This document shows positions 23,473 through 35,554 of a DNA stretch of 64,000 nt, in pieces (position 1 is the first letter of the stretch; every line of letters begins with the position of its first letter). The notes under the pieces are model-generated. The model worked only from the letters and a program-made list of their open reading frames with translations, made no database searches and was not told the origin of the DNA. Source of the stretch: Myrica gale (lineage: Eukaryota > Streptophyta > Magnoliopsida > Fagales > Myricaceae); assembly GCA_963930655.1 (NCBI GenBank), contig OZ005609.1:12382501-12446500 (forward strand), written 5' to 3'. Made by a program: the position numbers and the translations under genes.

Positions 23473-25061
23473 TGACAGGGACTCCGACTTAGACGCCTCA
23501 TCAATGCATATTCCCTTCACAAGTAAGGACACGTAACTACTCGAGTTTAGCCATTGCAAATGATTGATACCCTTAGTCGATTTGGTGAATTAATTAAAAT
23601 GTAAATGTATCTCAAGTATAGGATCAAAAAGAAAGGAAAATATATTTTTGACATTTTAAATTTATCGAAAGGATAAATTAAAATAATAAATGGTTGAAAA
23701 AATGGATGAAAAGAATGATATGCAAGCATAAGCTCGAATGGGCTGACATCACTAGACGAACTTAGAATCGATTGTGGAACAACGCCGGCTTAACTCAATT
23801 ATGCACTTCTAACAAAGAATGAGAGATGTCAGGCCTAACTCCAAGTACCAAACTTCCTCTGCTAGCCCAAGCTTCCAGACCTAACCTCAGTCGTTGGTTG
23901 CCTCCAACTTGACCAGCCTAACCCAGTACAACTCAGGTCTAACAAGTGTGAATAGTGTCAAGTCTAACCCCAAGCACTATAGCACCTATGCTAGCCCAAG
24001 TGTCAGGCTTAACCCCAAACACCGAAAGATAATGGTACAAAGGCCAAAAGCTCTCTTAGAGACTTCTATTCAATAATAATCTGGATGCTTACAAATGGAG
24101 TCATGAAGGGGTATATATAGTACCTCCATGGCTTGGCGGCAAAGAGATTTCCTTTCACAAGAAAAAATCTTGATTGCCATACAATCAATCCTTCAAGATC
24201 CTATTAAGGTTAGAAATGAAAGATCTTTATAGAGATCTTGCATTTTGCCTCAAGACTAGCCTCAAAACAAGGACCAATCAATCAAAGATTGATTGTCCAC
24301 AAAATTAGGGATGTGGTCGGCCATAAACTTCCATATAGGGAGCAAAGGAATTGTCACATGCCTAAAAGACTTATAACTTTCAATCAATGAACAATCTTTC
24401 TAAAGTAGGACTAAGATTTGTTGCCTTAATTGAATCCCACCAATTGGAAATGTCTAAGACTCAAAAGCAAAAAGATAACTCTCATAATAAAAGGGGATTC
24501 AACCATATAGAGATCTCACATTCGATTTACCTTATGTGGCCCCTCCTAGCCGCTTGTGGTGGTTGCCGTTGTCGTGCTCTGCCGCTCCACCACCATGTAG
24601 GGTGATGAAATCAAAATGATCTCTTTTGTTTCCTGAGTCTTTTGAGACCAACCTCCTATGTGCTCTTTCGTGCAATGCCGTGTCCGGTGGTCATGTGGTG
24701 GTGTTACCAATCAACTCCACTTTGTCTTAGGATCCATCTTGAATAAACTCCTTGTGCACCTTTGGTTGTGCCGCTACGATTGATGGTCTCGTGGTGGCAC
24801 CTTCGTTGTGCTCCTCAACTCCTCCTGAGTTGTTGTGCATTACCTCTTCATATGCTTTGTCTAAGTCATGTCAAGGTTTGTGGCCTTGCAGACCCTTGTC
24901 TTATCCTAGCAACGTCGTGGGGCATGTCATTGCGCTGCTAGGCGTGTTATGACTCGAGCCATGACATGTCATGGGCGTGTTAGATGTCTTGACAAGCCTC
25001 GCCTCACCTAGGTCTTGAGCTGGGTTCTGTCATTGTGCTCGACTTGCATGATGATCACTTT
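23473..25061 (-). mobile_element. Probable solo LTR of a related gypsy family
   Basis: The segment has the architecture of the neighbouring chromovirus LTR: a TGACAGGGACTCC start, a TATA-like GTATATATAG near 24115 and a GC-rich CCGCTTGTGGTGGTTGCCG block near 24545. CTCAG occurs just outside the left end (23468-23472) and at 25062-25066. The right terminus does not show a clean CA, so the boundary is an inference. No internal region is present. It looks older than the chromovirus. Confidence 0.4.
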
Positions 25062-25206
25062 CTCAGCCATGGTGGTGCTAATGTAAGATCTCAACTACAT
25101 ATCAATTTTCAACCTCTTTCAATATCTTCCAAGTACAATATCTTCATTTGCATAGATGTATTTTATAAATTGTGACTGACAAAAGAATTACTGTTGAATC
25201 TAGGAT

Positions 25207-25530
25207 CAGTGGCAGAACCAAGAATGAATTTAAAGGGGCAAACTTTTTAAGGGAAAATGACAAAAAAAAATTACTATCTAATGCAAAAAAATTGTTTTAA
25301 AGTAAAAATATCGAAAATTAAGGACTAAAAACATTAAAATACATGTACCGAACTATTTGTTGAGACTGAGAGAAGACAATTGTATTCTATTAGTCTGCAT
25401 CTTCTAAAAACGTTGCAAAATGGCTTCAATAGTTTCAAAAATTTCTCTCTCGATGTATATTATCATACCATTATACATTAAGACATCTCTCATCTTATTA
25501 CGCAACTCAGTCTTGATAAACTTCATCACA
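25207..25530 (-). pseudogene. 3' end of a TTF-type hAT transposase with terminus
   Basis: The plus strand starts CAGTGGCAGAACCAAGA, a terminus common to plant hAT elements. On the minus strand 25380-25514 encodes a decayed hAT dimerisation C-terminus (VMKFIKTELRNKMRDVLMYN, then YIEREIFETIEAILQRF, a stop, KMQTNRIQL). Plant TTF-zinc-finger/hATC proteins end in the same pattern. The upstream ERSFSAM block is missing, so the copy is 5'-truncated. A second decayed copy lies at 34387-34730. Confidence 0.7.
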
Positions 25531-25669
25531 GACCCCGTAAGAGAACTGTAAGTCTTCAAACTAGGATACATTAAGTCGTCTTTGATTACTTGATCATTTG
25601 GCCCGGTTCCTTCTACTTCATTTGTCGGATTACGCTGTAATCACATGTGTAACGATTTTGGTTCTATTA

Positions 25670-26128
25670 TTAGGAAAGCAATATCTTCGTTTGAAGCAGA
25701 TTCTTTTGTTTATAAGGATTGTTAATGGTCCATACAAAGCAATATCTTGCACTATCTTCATTCTGCGTGTGCCGACGTTTCGCAGGGCGCATTTCCGGCA
25801 GACCGCCTGCCGACCTTTCCACGTTGTTTCCAAGGTCAGCAAGTGTTGGGTATGAACCATACAGTCTGCACAATTTGTTCCCATCTTCAATTTGACTTTC
25901 ATTGCACTTCAATCCAAAGCTCCTAAGGAATGATGCATCAATTGAAGAAAGCCGTGGCTGACATATTTGCTGAAGGTGTTTGGTGAGATTGGTATTGGGT
26001 GCTGTACAATGAAGGAACTGACTTCCAGTCTCCTTCACATCGCTTGGTGGAAGTGAGGTGCTCGTTAGCTCTTCGGCATTACTCGAAGAGAGATTGGAGG
26101 TGAGGTGTGTGGATTGATAGTTATGCAC
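25670..26128 (-). other. Unidentified 152-codon open frame overlapping a dispersed repeat
   Basis: The frame begins MHNYQSTHLTSNLSSSNAEE and includes a basic patch (RPAKRRH). Its first 25 codons lie in the repeat shared with 15607-15840, where the same frame reads HLTSNLSSSDAEEL. No domain is recognised. Probably repeat-derived and not a gene. Confidence 0.3.
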
Positions 26129-26300
26129 AAAGTACGTTTTGCTGACATGAGAGAGTTGCCGTTAAGGAGAAAGACAGCAGGATTCTTTCGTCAAAAATAG
26201 AAAATTGAAGGACCACAAATTTGAAAATTAAAATCTAAGGGTTAAAAAATAAAAAAGTGTTAAAACTTAAAGACTAAAATGACAATTTCTCTTAAATATA
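26050..26300 (-). repeat. Dispersed repeat, inverted partner of 15607-15840
   Basis: The reverse complement matches 15607-15840 in landmark order. Its outer edge reads AGAGAAATTGTCATTTTAGT on the minus strand, similar to ends of plant Mutator-like MITEs. Confidence 0.6.
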
Positions 26301-26909
26301 AATGGATCTAGAGAGAGCTAGAATTTCCTCCCTCGACTGCCCCTCTCACCTCTACTGGCCATAAGTTCTAATAAATCCTCCATTCCGAACATCTCTTGGA
26401 GCTTTTTCCCATGAACTTACAGTTCTGATCTAAACATTAGGTCTTCAAAACATACAACTGAAGATGGAATGCTATGTCACTCCGACGGGGCCCAAAAGTA
26501 ACAATGGAGAAGAATTCTCCTGGAAGTTAAGCCATAGATTCACAATAGTAATGATTTGCAAGCCCAATTTCTTTAGCATTTTAGTACGCGATTTACTTGC
26601 AGTTGGTTATATCACTAAAACACACTGACCCGAACCATAATCATCAGCTCCTACCAGCAAACATAAACATCATGGGGATCCAACAGGATATCAATTACAT
26701 TGTACTCTTACGATTTTGACACAAACTTAAAACTGCAAGCGCAGGGATATATTTTATAACTTAAACAGCAGGGCTGGAAACCACCTTTTGGGGCAATGGC
26801 ATTGCACCATAAATTGGTTCGGAGGACCTAATCAAACCAGGCAAAAATATATTGCCAAATACATAATGAGTGAAAAGATGTGTCAGATCTCAACACGACA
26901 CAAACTACA
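26301..26909. other. 3' flank and probable 3' UTR of NPL4
   Basis: No gene or repeat is recognised here. The part next to 26909 should hold the NPL4 3' UTR (minus strand). Confidence 0.5.
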
Positions 26910-29780
26910 TCAAGAACTGGCCAAGGACTCGATCAGGAGTTGGTAACCTTCTGGTACAGCTGTCTGTCTCTGCACACACTCTGCCAGTGCAGGAACATCA
27001 GAACTGAGGTCTAAAAATCTGGCCAGTAAAAGCAGCAAATGAAAATCGGAAATCCGCTTCACAAAAGGAAAACTCTTTGTCCGGTCCAGATGATTCTTTA
27101 GTGCCCTCATGGTCACTGGGGAATTCCGATTCTCAATGGGAAATGTTGATGCAAGAGGACCCTGCATTGCAATAAAAATTATCACATTAGCACCTGCAGT
27201 GTAGCAGCAAGTGACCATTGTTCATAGACTTTTCATTAAACATTTAGAACACAGAAAGCAGGTAACTTAATGCAGCAACAGAATCTTCAAAGATGAAAAC
27301 GTGCGAATAGATAAAGATTCACTTGGTCAATGGCTACATGATCAGATAAAAACGTACACCTGTGGATTCTTTCCGTGGACCAATAGTAAGTATGCTTCTA
27401 AATCTATTAATACCTCATGTTCTGACACCTATAAATGTCAAAATTGCAGTAAAACACATGAACTTGGAAACACCCAACCATAATATGAATAAAGAAGCTA
27501 TAAGAAAAACTATAGGCAGAATTAGAAAAATGGCGCGAACAAATCTATAAACCAGCACTTAGGCAATTATTGCCTTTCCAATTCCCTGTATTCGATGAGG
27601 GCAACATGGAATTTGTGGAACACAGCATGCCAAAGAAGGATTGCAAACATGACACGTACAAGAAAATCACACACAAGGGTTAAGAAAATTTGGATACTTT
27701 GGGCCATTGTATGTCAGAGGGTTCGTCTTGCTAGATCAAGGATCACAAGGCCAGACCTATTAATCAAAAGAATGCCAGTGCAGGTACTCTGTTAAAAGAT
27801 AAATCAATAAGATTCTTTCTTAAAAAATAAGCCTAAAAATCATGAGAAACAAAAACTAGCATGTTTAACACTTCACTTCACCTAGCCCTGAAAATAGGCT
27901 GACACAGCAGTACAACTAAAGCGAAAACTAACTGAAAGACGAACTTTTGAAATAATTCTCCAAATGAACAAAGATGAGAAATTATAGACAAAAAGGTTAA
28001 CCAAAGTTAAAGTTTGCCTAGAACAGAACTGAACAGCAATTCTGAATTTGAAATCCCCCCCCCCCCTCCAACACGAAGTAAACATTAGTATCAACCAACA
28101 CCTTTTAGAAACACTACCTTGACACAATTCTGAATTTGAACCCATTTTCAAAAAATTGGATGGTGAAAATAACCAACATGTTCAAGTTGTCATGCTGTAC
28201 GTTTGTTGTTGGTTTCTTGAACAGAGAGCAGAAAAAGTAAAAAATGCACAACAAATTGCCACTAATTTATCCATAACCTATAGGTGTCATAAAGATGTAT
28301 TACCAGCAAATGTATCAACATCAACAACACAGTTAGTCTATGCTAGGACTATGATCTGACTTGGGCAAAACTGCAGCAGAATGAAGGTAACCTTCATCAT
28401 GTGGTTCTTAATTAAAATATCAAATTCCACAACCTCAAATTTTCCTGTGTTCACTCTTTGTCCCCTCCTTTTGGGTAAGTGGTAAAAGCTCTCTTCTATA
28501 AGAAAACCCCATCAAAGGAGAAGGCACAATTATCCCTAGTGAAAAACCAAGGAAAGTTAACTTCGAACGATGACATAATCCCCACAAGCAACCATGTAAA
28601 CTATCAAAGCCCCGATCTTTGCAAGAGCTCACAATTCGTATACTTGCTGCAAATAATCAAAGATCACAAAAAAAAACTTGTGATGGTAGGATATACGTTG
28701 CCACACTGTACAGCAACAACTAAACATAAACAAATCATCGCCAATAGCATGAATTTGAGAATCCTATTACGCAAGTAAAAGACAGCAACATATTCATACC
28801 TGGTGATCGAAAATCTTAACTACCACCAAGAAAAAATCATTGTCAACCTCCCTAGTATCCTTCACTCCGACCACCACATCCTTCTTCATCTTCGAAAGCT
28901 TCGGATCGGCGTCCTCGGCAATCTTCGTCTCAAACCACGCTTCCTTGAACAACTTAATGCAAGTATCACTCATCTGAAACGCCTCGAAATGCACATCAGC
29001 CCCACCATCCTCATTCACCTCAAGCTTCACCAAGGCCGTGACCCACTCCTTCAACCCGCTCTCGGCATGAAACTCCGCCGCCTGAAGTACCTCCCTGTTT
29101 GACAGAGTGTAATCTTTCTTGTCCTGACTAATCGTCTGCGTGAATATGAACCCGACCCTCCTCATTCCCAACCCAACCGCAATCGCTTCGACCAACTTCT
29201 CCTCATCTGGGTCTCTCAGAATTGCCAAGTGCTCCTCAGTCCCTTGCTGCGGCGGCTCGTAGATGAAATCTACCTCGACTTTCCCCTCCTCGGAGACGGT
29301 TCCATACATGAACCCGGCACGTTTGACGGCAAACGCGAGTGACTCGTTGACATAGTTCTGGAACGCGTTGGCACAGTCCCGGTCGAAGGAGACGAGCTCG
29401 CAATGCGGGTTCTCCTGGCGTGTGACGCGCATCTGCTTAGCGATGAGGTCGTCCATGGTCATCTTGCGGCCGAACGAGCCGGCGGGGTGGAAGGTCGGGC
29501 CCGAAACGGTGCGCTCCCCCTCGTAGGCGAGGAAGACAATGGAGCCTTGGGAGAGATTGAGCGCGGAGAGAGTGGTACTAGGGTCCGTCATATCTGTGAA
29601 TCTGAGAAGATCGGCGGGGGTTTTGGCCAAGAGGAGGTTCTGATTGGTGGAGAGGGTTTGGTTCTGAACGGGAATTCGGAGATGGGATTGGATTACAGTT
29701 TTGAGTTGGGAGACAGTGAATTGCGGGCTCTCGATTGAAACTCGCTCCAAGCCGTCGCGGCTTCGGACTCTAAGCATCAT
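26910..29780 (-). CDS. NPL4: NPL4-like protein, CDC48 cofactor
   Basis: NPL4 partners UFD1 as a cofactor of the AAA ATPase CDC48/p97, handling ubiquitylated substrates in ER-associated degradation. Exon 1 is 28800-29780 (327 codons, MMLRVRSRDGLERV). Exon 2 is 26910-27161 (GPLASTFPIENRNSPVTM to ESLASS, 83 residues). The 1638-bp intron has GT/AG ends and phase 0. The total of 410 residues is close to the roughly 413 of the Arabidopsis protein. Residues 1-80 form a ubiquitin-like (UBX-like) fold; the NPL4 core follows (FDRDCANAFQNYVNESLAF, GTVSEEGKVEVDFIYEPPQQ). As in other plant NPL4 proteins, I see no C-terminal NZF zinc finger. The ATG is the first in the exon. The gene looks intact. A segment of its intron is duplicated upstream at 31085-31545. 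Confidence 0.95.
27391..27935. repeat. NPL4 intron segment duplicated at 31085-31545
   Basis: Shared phrases in the same order and orientation include TACCTCATGTTCTGACACC, GCAGTAAAACACATGAAC, CATGCCAAAGAAGGAT and AGATCAAGGATCACAAGGCC. The copies differ by many substitutions and small gaps. Confidence 0.85.
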
Positions 29781-29954
29781 CTTGACGAACTAAACTATGC
29801 TCCCAGAGAAGAATTCACAATTGAAAAAATTCTTGCTGTTGCAGCGGTTTCAGTGTGGAATTTGGTCGGCGTAAGTGAATGGAGTGGAATCGAAGCCAGG
29901 GAACTGGAATTTGCTTTCTTGAGGAAGGGGTGAAGGAAAAGAATACAGAAGGAT

Positions 29955-30232
29955 CGTGGTGTGAGAATTTATATCGAAGCAGGAGTTTTGATGGCATAAG
30001 ATGCCTAATGCCGAATGGAACCTAACTAGTAACTACTGAGTGGGCCTGGGCCTGAGTTTGTGCCTGGGTCTGGGTCTGGGTCTGGGCCTGAGTCTGGGTC
30101 GTGGTGTGATAGAAGTTAGAAGCAGGAGTTTTGATAGCATAAGATGCCTAGTGCCGAATGGAACCTAACTACTGAGGGAGTCTGTTCCTGAGCCTGGGTC
30201 TGGGTCTGGGTCTGGGCCTGAGTCGTCTGGGT
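29955..30232. repeat. 145-bp tandem duplication with GGGTCT minisatellite
   Basis: Two copies begin CGTGGTGTGA at 29955 and 30100. Both contain AGGAGTTTTGAT and GCATAAGATGCCTA and end in runs of CTGGGT. The array lies in the NPL4 promoter, about 175 bp upstream of its ATG. Confidence 0.85.
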
Positions 30233-30602
30233 CTAGGGGCTTAGATGAAGGATGAAACTTGAGGCTCTCACTTATGCAAAACCAAAGGCCAGCATAGTAG
30301 AAAGATCAATATTGGCCCACAAAGAATCCCACTCGGTGTAATAGACGTCCAAAATGACCAGGGTAATAAGGCGAAAGCCAATGTGTCCTGAAAAATACGG
30401 AAGGGAACTTGTGTACTCAAAACAAATGTCAAACTTCGTGCTATTTCTTCTTCTCAAGGATGGCGGTGTGACTTAAGACTCAAAAACAGTTTTAGTTTGG
30501 TCATCTCCAGCGCTCTCCCACTTGGTGTAATATTTCATTGCTGCACCAGAAGATTCAAAACAGTCTAACCATTGGGTTGTTCTATCTAAGGTTGTTCAGT
30601 AA
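30233..30602. other. Intergenic, nothing recognised
   Basis: No open frame with recognisable similarity and no clear repeat. Confidence 0.5.
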
Positions 30603-30747
30603 TAGGGCTCAAATCGACCGGCCGGAATTAAACCATCTGAGCCCAACTACTTTTGGTTACTTGGTAAGGCCCGATCGACTGTCGATCTAAGCCTCCTACA
30701 AACTGTGGGCCTCGGTTCAGTTCACAGTTGGTCGGTTTTTACCCCTA
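30603..30747. mobile_element. Small hAT-like MITE
   Basis: The left end is TAGGGCTCAAATCGACCGG and the reverse complement of the right end is TAGGGGTAAAAACCGACC, an imperfect inverted repeat with hAT-like TAGGG ends. It is 145 bp. An 8-bp target duplication is not clear. Confidence 0.45.
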
Positions 30748-31084
30748 GTTCTATCAATTGCCCTTAATGCCTTAGCATAATCAAGGAACAATGATAATAG
30801 ACAAGTTTGTAGGGATCACAATCCTCTCTACTCGATTTGCACGGTTATAATAAAATACTTAAAATGAAAAAAAGTTAAAAAAATATATATTTAAATTAAA
30901 AATGAAACAAACTTAAGAAAAAAAATCACTGGGGTAAAAAATGATTGAAACAAAAAAAAATTTTAACATTAAAATAGAAACAAATAAATCACAATTAAAA
31001 CAATAATTTAAATTAACCAGAAAAACGAAAAGCAATTTCAATTATAATTAGAAAACAAAACAAAAAAAAGAAACCCACTAGCGA

Positions 31085-31545
31085 AAGAATAAAATCTACT
31101 AATTATACCTCATGTTCTGACACCCAAAAAACGTTAAATTAAATTGCAGTAAAACACATGAACCTGGAAAACACCCAACCATGATACGAATAAATTATGA
31201 ACCTGTATTCGATGAGGCCGCCAACATGGAATTTATGGAACACACCATGCCAAAGAAGGATAGTGAACATGATACGTACAAGAATCTCACACACATGGGT
31301 TGAGAAAATTTGGATACTTTTGGGACATTGTATGTCAGAGGATTCATATTCTTGCTAGATCAAGGATCACAAGGCCTGCGGACCTATTAATCAAAAGAAT
31401 GACAGTACATAAGGTACTTAATTTGTAATCGTTAAGCTTCTTTTTTTAAAAATAAGCCAAAAAAAAAATCAAGAGAAACAAAAACTAGCATGTTAAACAC
31501 TTTACCTTATAGCCCTGAAAACAAAAACTAAAAATTAACTCAATT
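31085..31545. repeat. Duplicate of the NPL4 intron segment
   Basis: Direct-orientation copy of 27391-27935, about 3.6 kb away and on the other side of NPL4 exon 1. No NPL4 exon accompanies it. Confidence 0.85.
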
Positions 31546-32376
31546 TTTAGGACTATCATCCACTGCATGAGCACAACTATTAGATAGAAGGGGAAAGATC
31601 ATCATTTTCGTGGCAAATTAAATATTGTATTGTATTTAATTCAATATTTTAGAGATAATAGTTAAAATCTTTCTCAAGGGAATTAAGGTAGATGTTTTAC
31701 TAGAAACCATATGTTGACGCTACATTCTTTAATGTTAAGCGTGTAAATTTTCGGACAGTAAGATCTATATGTTGTATTTATCTCTCTCCAAATTGCAGGA
31801 TAATAAATTGTAAAAGATGTTGTCTATAATTAACCAAAAAAAAATTGCTAAGTAGATACTTCTCTTCTTTTCTTCTTCTTTTTTTTTTTTTCCTTTTTGT
31901 CCTACGACATCATATAATCGTGCATGCTGTCGTATCGGTACCAAATACTTGCTGTTACATTTTCTTTTGAGATAAACTTTAGATCACCAGGTCGGAGGCA
32001 TCAACAGCTTGCAATAATTTGCTTCGAAGTTAGGCTCGTTCCGAGTAACATATATCGGTCATACAGATAGCCTGATTGTAAATAATTAACAAGGGCAGGG
32101 ACGTATGATCTAGGCAGCCAACACTTCGATAATATTAATAATTAATAGTTTCCGAGCTGGAAACATGCATACAGATATTGCAGGTTCACTTAAAGAACCT
32201 GAATTTACACACACAAAAAAAAAACCCGGCGACACGACGTCGTGCAAACCACACCCTGAACTTACAAGTAAAAAAGCAGATTCTCATTCAAAAAGCATGA
32301 CGGCACCCAGAAGATGCCCACACACTGCGTTATGGCATCTGATCACACAAATCACCGTAACTTATAAGCACCTTAA
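31546..32376. other. Intergenic, 3' side of the peroxidase gene
   Basis: AT-rich with a long T tract near 31880. The part next to 32376 should hold the peroxidase 3' UTR. Nothing else recognised. Confidence 0.5.
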
Positions 32377-34042
32377 TTAAGAATTGACCTTCCAACAATG
32401 CTTCCTGATCTCCCCGGCCTTGCCAGTAAGGACCTGAATCGCTCCCATCCTCTTCATTGACTGTGCGAATTCTGTGAAGAAATCGGATTTGCAAACCAAT
32501 TCCTTCACGGTTTTCTTCGATTGCTTGTTTGTTAGAAGAGCAGCGTCGGATTGGAACAGACCCTTGTTTTGCAGAAGGATAGAGTAGTAGCTGCTGTCAA
32601 AATTTTGGAAGCTACCAGGGTCCATTGCTACTGTTGTTGTGTTGTCACTGAGGCTCTTACATTTTGACTTCAAGAAGTTGGCATATTTTGGGTCCAAAGA
32701 AGGGTCTTGGTCTCCTTTCCCAGTGAAGTTGTAGAGCCTGCTGCTGAAAAGATTGCAATGGCCTATTCCAATAGTGTGACCGCCTGCATATATATATATA
32801 TATATTTCAATAATATTAAGATGGATAAGCAACAGACCCCTAGAACGTGTGATTAATGGAAGTCTTAATCTGGCAGGCCCACCCATCATGAAATATCTTT
32901 TTTTTTTTGTTGGTTTTCAGTAATTTCTCCTTTTTCTTTTCTTTTTTTAAGATATATTTCTTCATCTGTACCTGACAATACGACGAGGTCGTGCAGGGTG
33001 AGGTTTTTACTGGCAAAACTGTTCTTTAGTTGGGTGAAGTTAAAGAAAGGAGCTGGAATGTTGACCAAGGCCTCAAACATGCTTGAAACGCTGCCATCTC
33101 TTCTGCCTGTAAGCACTTTCCACATTGGATGGTGGAACTGCAAACATAACACATAGATGAGCACCTACAATAAGCGCCTGGAAACACTAGTTATAATATA
33201 ATATAATTATACTGCATCATTCATATTGGTTTGCTCGACTGGGCTTACTGGGAATGAAACAGAGTCCCTAGCGGCCAAAGCCAGGATATCGGCACAAGAT
33301 ACAACTCCTTCACATTCCTTCTCAACTGCTGCTTTAATGTCATCCACAACATCAAATCCTGACAAAGTTAAGTTCGGTATTGCCTCCTTCTCTACCTGGC
33401 CATTCCCTGTCGAGTTCAATAAAACTGATGCATCGCAACCCTGCAAATTTTCGTCGCATTCTGTCAGCTTAAATAAATTTTAGAAATCCATGCAGGTAGC
33501 CTTTTTATGTATCAATATCGCTTTTTTTTTCTAATAGGGTAGCTAGTGCATAGGGAAGCCTAATTATCTGCTTCAGCCAAAGAACTAATTATAAGTATTG
33601 TACTGCACATGATATGGTATTTTGAAACAGATCTCTTTGAGAACATAAAGACAAATTAAGAATCTTACAATATAGTCATGATCAGCATCGAGAATATTAT
33701 AAGGAAGTATAAGGTTGCATGTAACGTAAGCGACATGATCAGCATCGAGAATATTGCATTTACAAGCTAATCGAAATGTACACATATACGTGAGGAACAC
33801 ATGCACTGCGCTCAATGCCTTACCCGAACAAAACAGTCGTGGAAATGCATTCTCAGCAGCTTTGCCGGCAAGTTGTGATTTCTGGCCACATGTTTCCAGG
33901 TGACACTCTTGACAATCTGCTCTGCGCGTGGACAGGTTTTCTTATAGAAATTCTTCCTCAGGCTGCCTGCTTGGCAAACCCCAAGAAAGCTAGTAAACAT
34001 TACTAGGCAGACCAACATGGGAATGTTAGTCTGCATCTTCAT
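32377..34042 (-). CDS. Class III (secretory) peroxidase
   Basis: A haem peroxidase of the plant apoplast or vacuole that oxidises phenolics and other donors with hydrogen peroxide. Four exons: 33824-34042, 33249-33440, 32972-33137 and 32377-32783, all GT/AG, giving 327 residues, the usual family length. Residues 1-25 form a signal peptide ([19 protein letters not shown]). The distal haem site is [12 protein letters not shown] (residues 62-73) with catalytic Arg and His. [11 protein letters not shown] follows, then [16 protein letters not shown] and GRRDGSVSS, with the proximal histidine in [10 protein letters not shown]. The eight conserved cysteines appear present. RDSVSFP followed by [15 protein letters not shown] suggests the peroxidase 24-like subgroup, but I am not sure of the orthologue. 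A TATA-like TTTAAATA lies about 30 bp upstream of the ATG, so the true start of transcription is unclear. The gene looks intact. Confidence 0.95.
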
Positions 34043-34386
34043 TTCAGATCAATCCCTTTGAAGTATCTCTGATATTTAAAGTGCTTGTCTAAGCCAAAGG
34101 GATTCTTAAGGCACAGTAGTACTGCCATGAACACAAGGAACTTCTTCCTTGTATACACATCCAAACCGAATCTTAACAACAACTATCCAGTTAAGCAAAA
34201 CAAACTTTAATTACGCCGTAAGCTGTGTTTTGCTAGCTAGAGAGCGAGAGACAGAGAGGTCTGATAAAATAATTTATCACATGTAGCAGAATCTTTTTAA
34301 AATTGGGCAATCTTATATTATAGAAGGAGTAGGTAAGAAACCCAAGTTGGTATCATTTGCCTCTTCGGATACCATGGCTGTCCTGA
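34043..34386. other. Peroxidase promoter and flank
   Basis: Contains the upstream region of the peroxidase gene, with a short GAGAGCGAGAGACAGAGAG tract near 34239. No gene recognised. Confidence 0.5.
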
Positions 34387-35554
34387 CAGTGGCGGAACCA
34401 GGATCAAAATCCATGGGTGTCGAACTTTAAAGGGCAAAATGACAAAAAAAAAAAATTTCGTAATGCAAAATGCTATATTAGAGGTACAATGTCGAAAATT
34501 AAGGACAAAAAGCATTAAAAATATTGGAATACATGTACCGTAATATGTACTGCGACTGAGAGATGATAATTGAATCATACGAGTTTACATCTTCCGAAAA
34601 AGTTGCAAAATGACTTCGTTCTCAATAGTTTTAAAAACTTATTGCTCGATGTACACTAACATGCAATCATTCATCAATTTATCTATCATATTATTATGCA
34701 AATCACTCTTTATGATTTAATCCAAGTTAATTCCCTACTAATTTTAAAACTTTAGAACAAATTACAAATGATTATGATGGTTGAGGTCTTGATGTCACTA
34801 GGGGTTGTCTTTCTTACATTTTTTGGTTACTACCTAGAGAGTAGAGTCTCTCTTTTTTTCTCCTTTTTTTTTCTTTTGACAAAAGGTTACTGGGATGCAT
34901 TTGTAATTTACTTTCTCTAGGTTCTATGGATTTGGAATTGAAAGATATTCACATTCTCCAAAGCAACTTCCACACAGAGAGCAACAATTGATGACAAACT
35001 ATGCTCTGAATAATAAAAACAAAATTTTCAGGATAAGCAAGATTTAGTAAAAGAGTTCATTAGATAAACATATCCCAAAAGTGGTCAGAACTTTGATTTG
35101 GCCTATACAAAGATCCTAAACAAACATAACATTTTTTGAGGTCTCTAATAAAAATGAAGAAACAAATCAACATAGGGAGAAAAAAATGAAGTGGTCTTGA
35201 TTGTGAAAAAATAGGAGCAAAGAGTAAATACTTTTTTACTAACATAAATTTAGTAAGATGGCAGGAAGTTACCCCTCGATTGAAGAACTTGTAATCGATG
35301 CAAAATAAAAAATTATAATAACTGTCTATTTGCCTTAATTATTATGTAACACTAAGAACAAAATCAATGTATAGAAAAAAATATTTTAGATCCGATACCC
35401 ATTAAGTCTTTTTGGCCTGAACTTAATGGGTATCGGGCTTGGTTAATTTATAAAGAAAAACAAAAAAATAATAAAAAATTACATTAGAAATTTTTTTTGG
35501 GGGATGCGATGGGTATCGACCGATACCCATCGCACCCCCTTGCTTCCGCCTCTG
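34387..35554 (-). mobile_element. Decayed hAT element, TTF/hATC type
   Basis: The left terminus is CAGTGGCGGAACCAGGA and the reverse complement of the right end is CAGAGGCGGAAGCAAGG, a matching inverted repeat. Just inside the left end the minus strand encodes a decayed hAT C-terminus (IDKLMNDCMLVYIEQ, a stop, VFKTIENEVILQLFRKM, a stop, TRMIQL). It is homologous to 25207-25530 over about 330 bp. The rest is AT-rich with GATACCCAT-containing subterminal repeats near 35396-35540. I do not see an 8-bp target duplication, so the two ends may belong to different insertions. Confidence 0.6.

Noticed and set aside
25670-26128. 152-codon minus-strand frame as a host gene
   Set aside because: Overlaps a dispersed repeat also found at 15607-15840 and has no recognisable domain, so it is listed only as an unidentified frame.
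29403-29738. Plus-strand 111-codon frame over NPL4
   Set aside because: Shadow of NPL4 exon 1, with no independent support.
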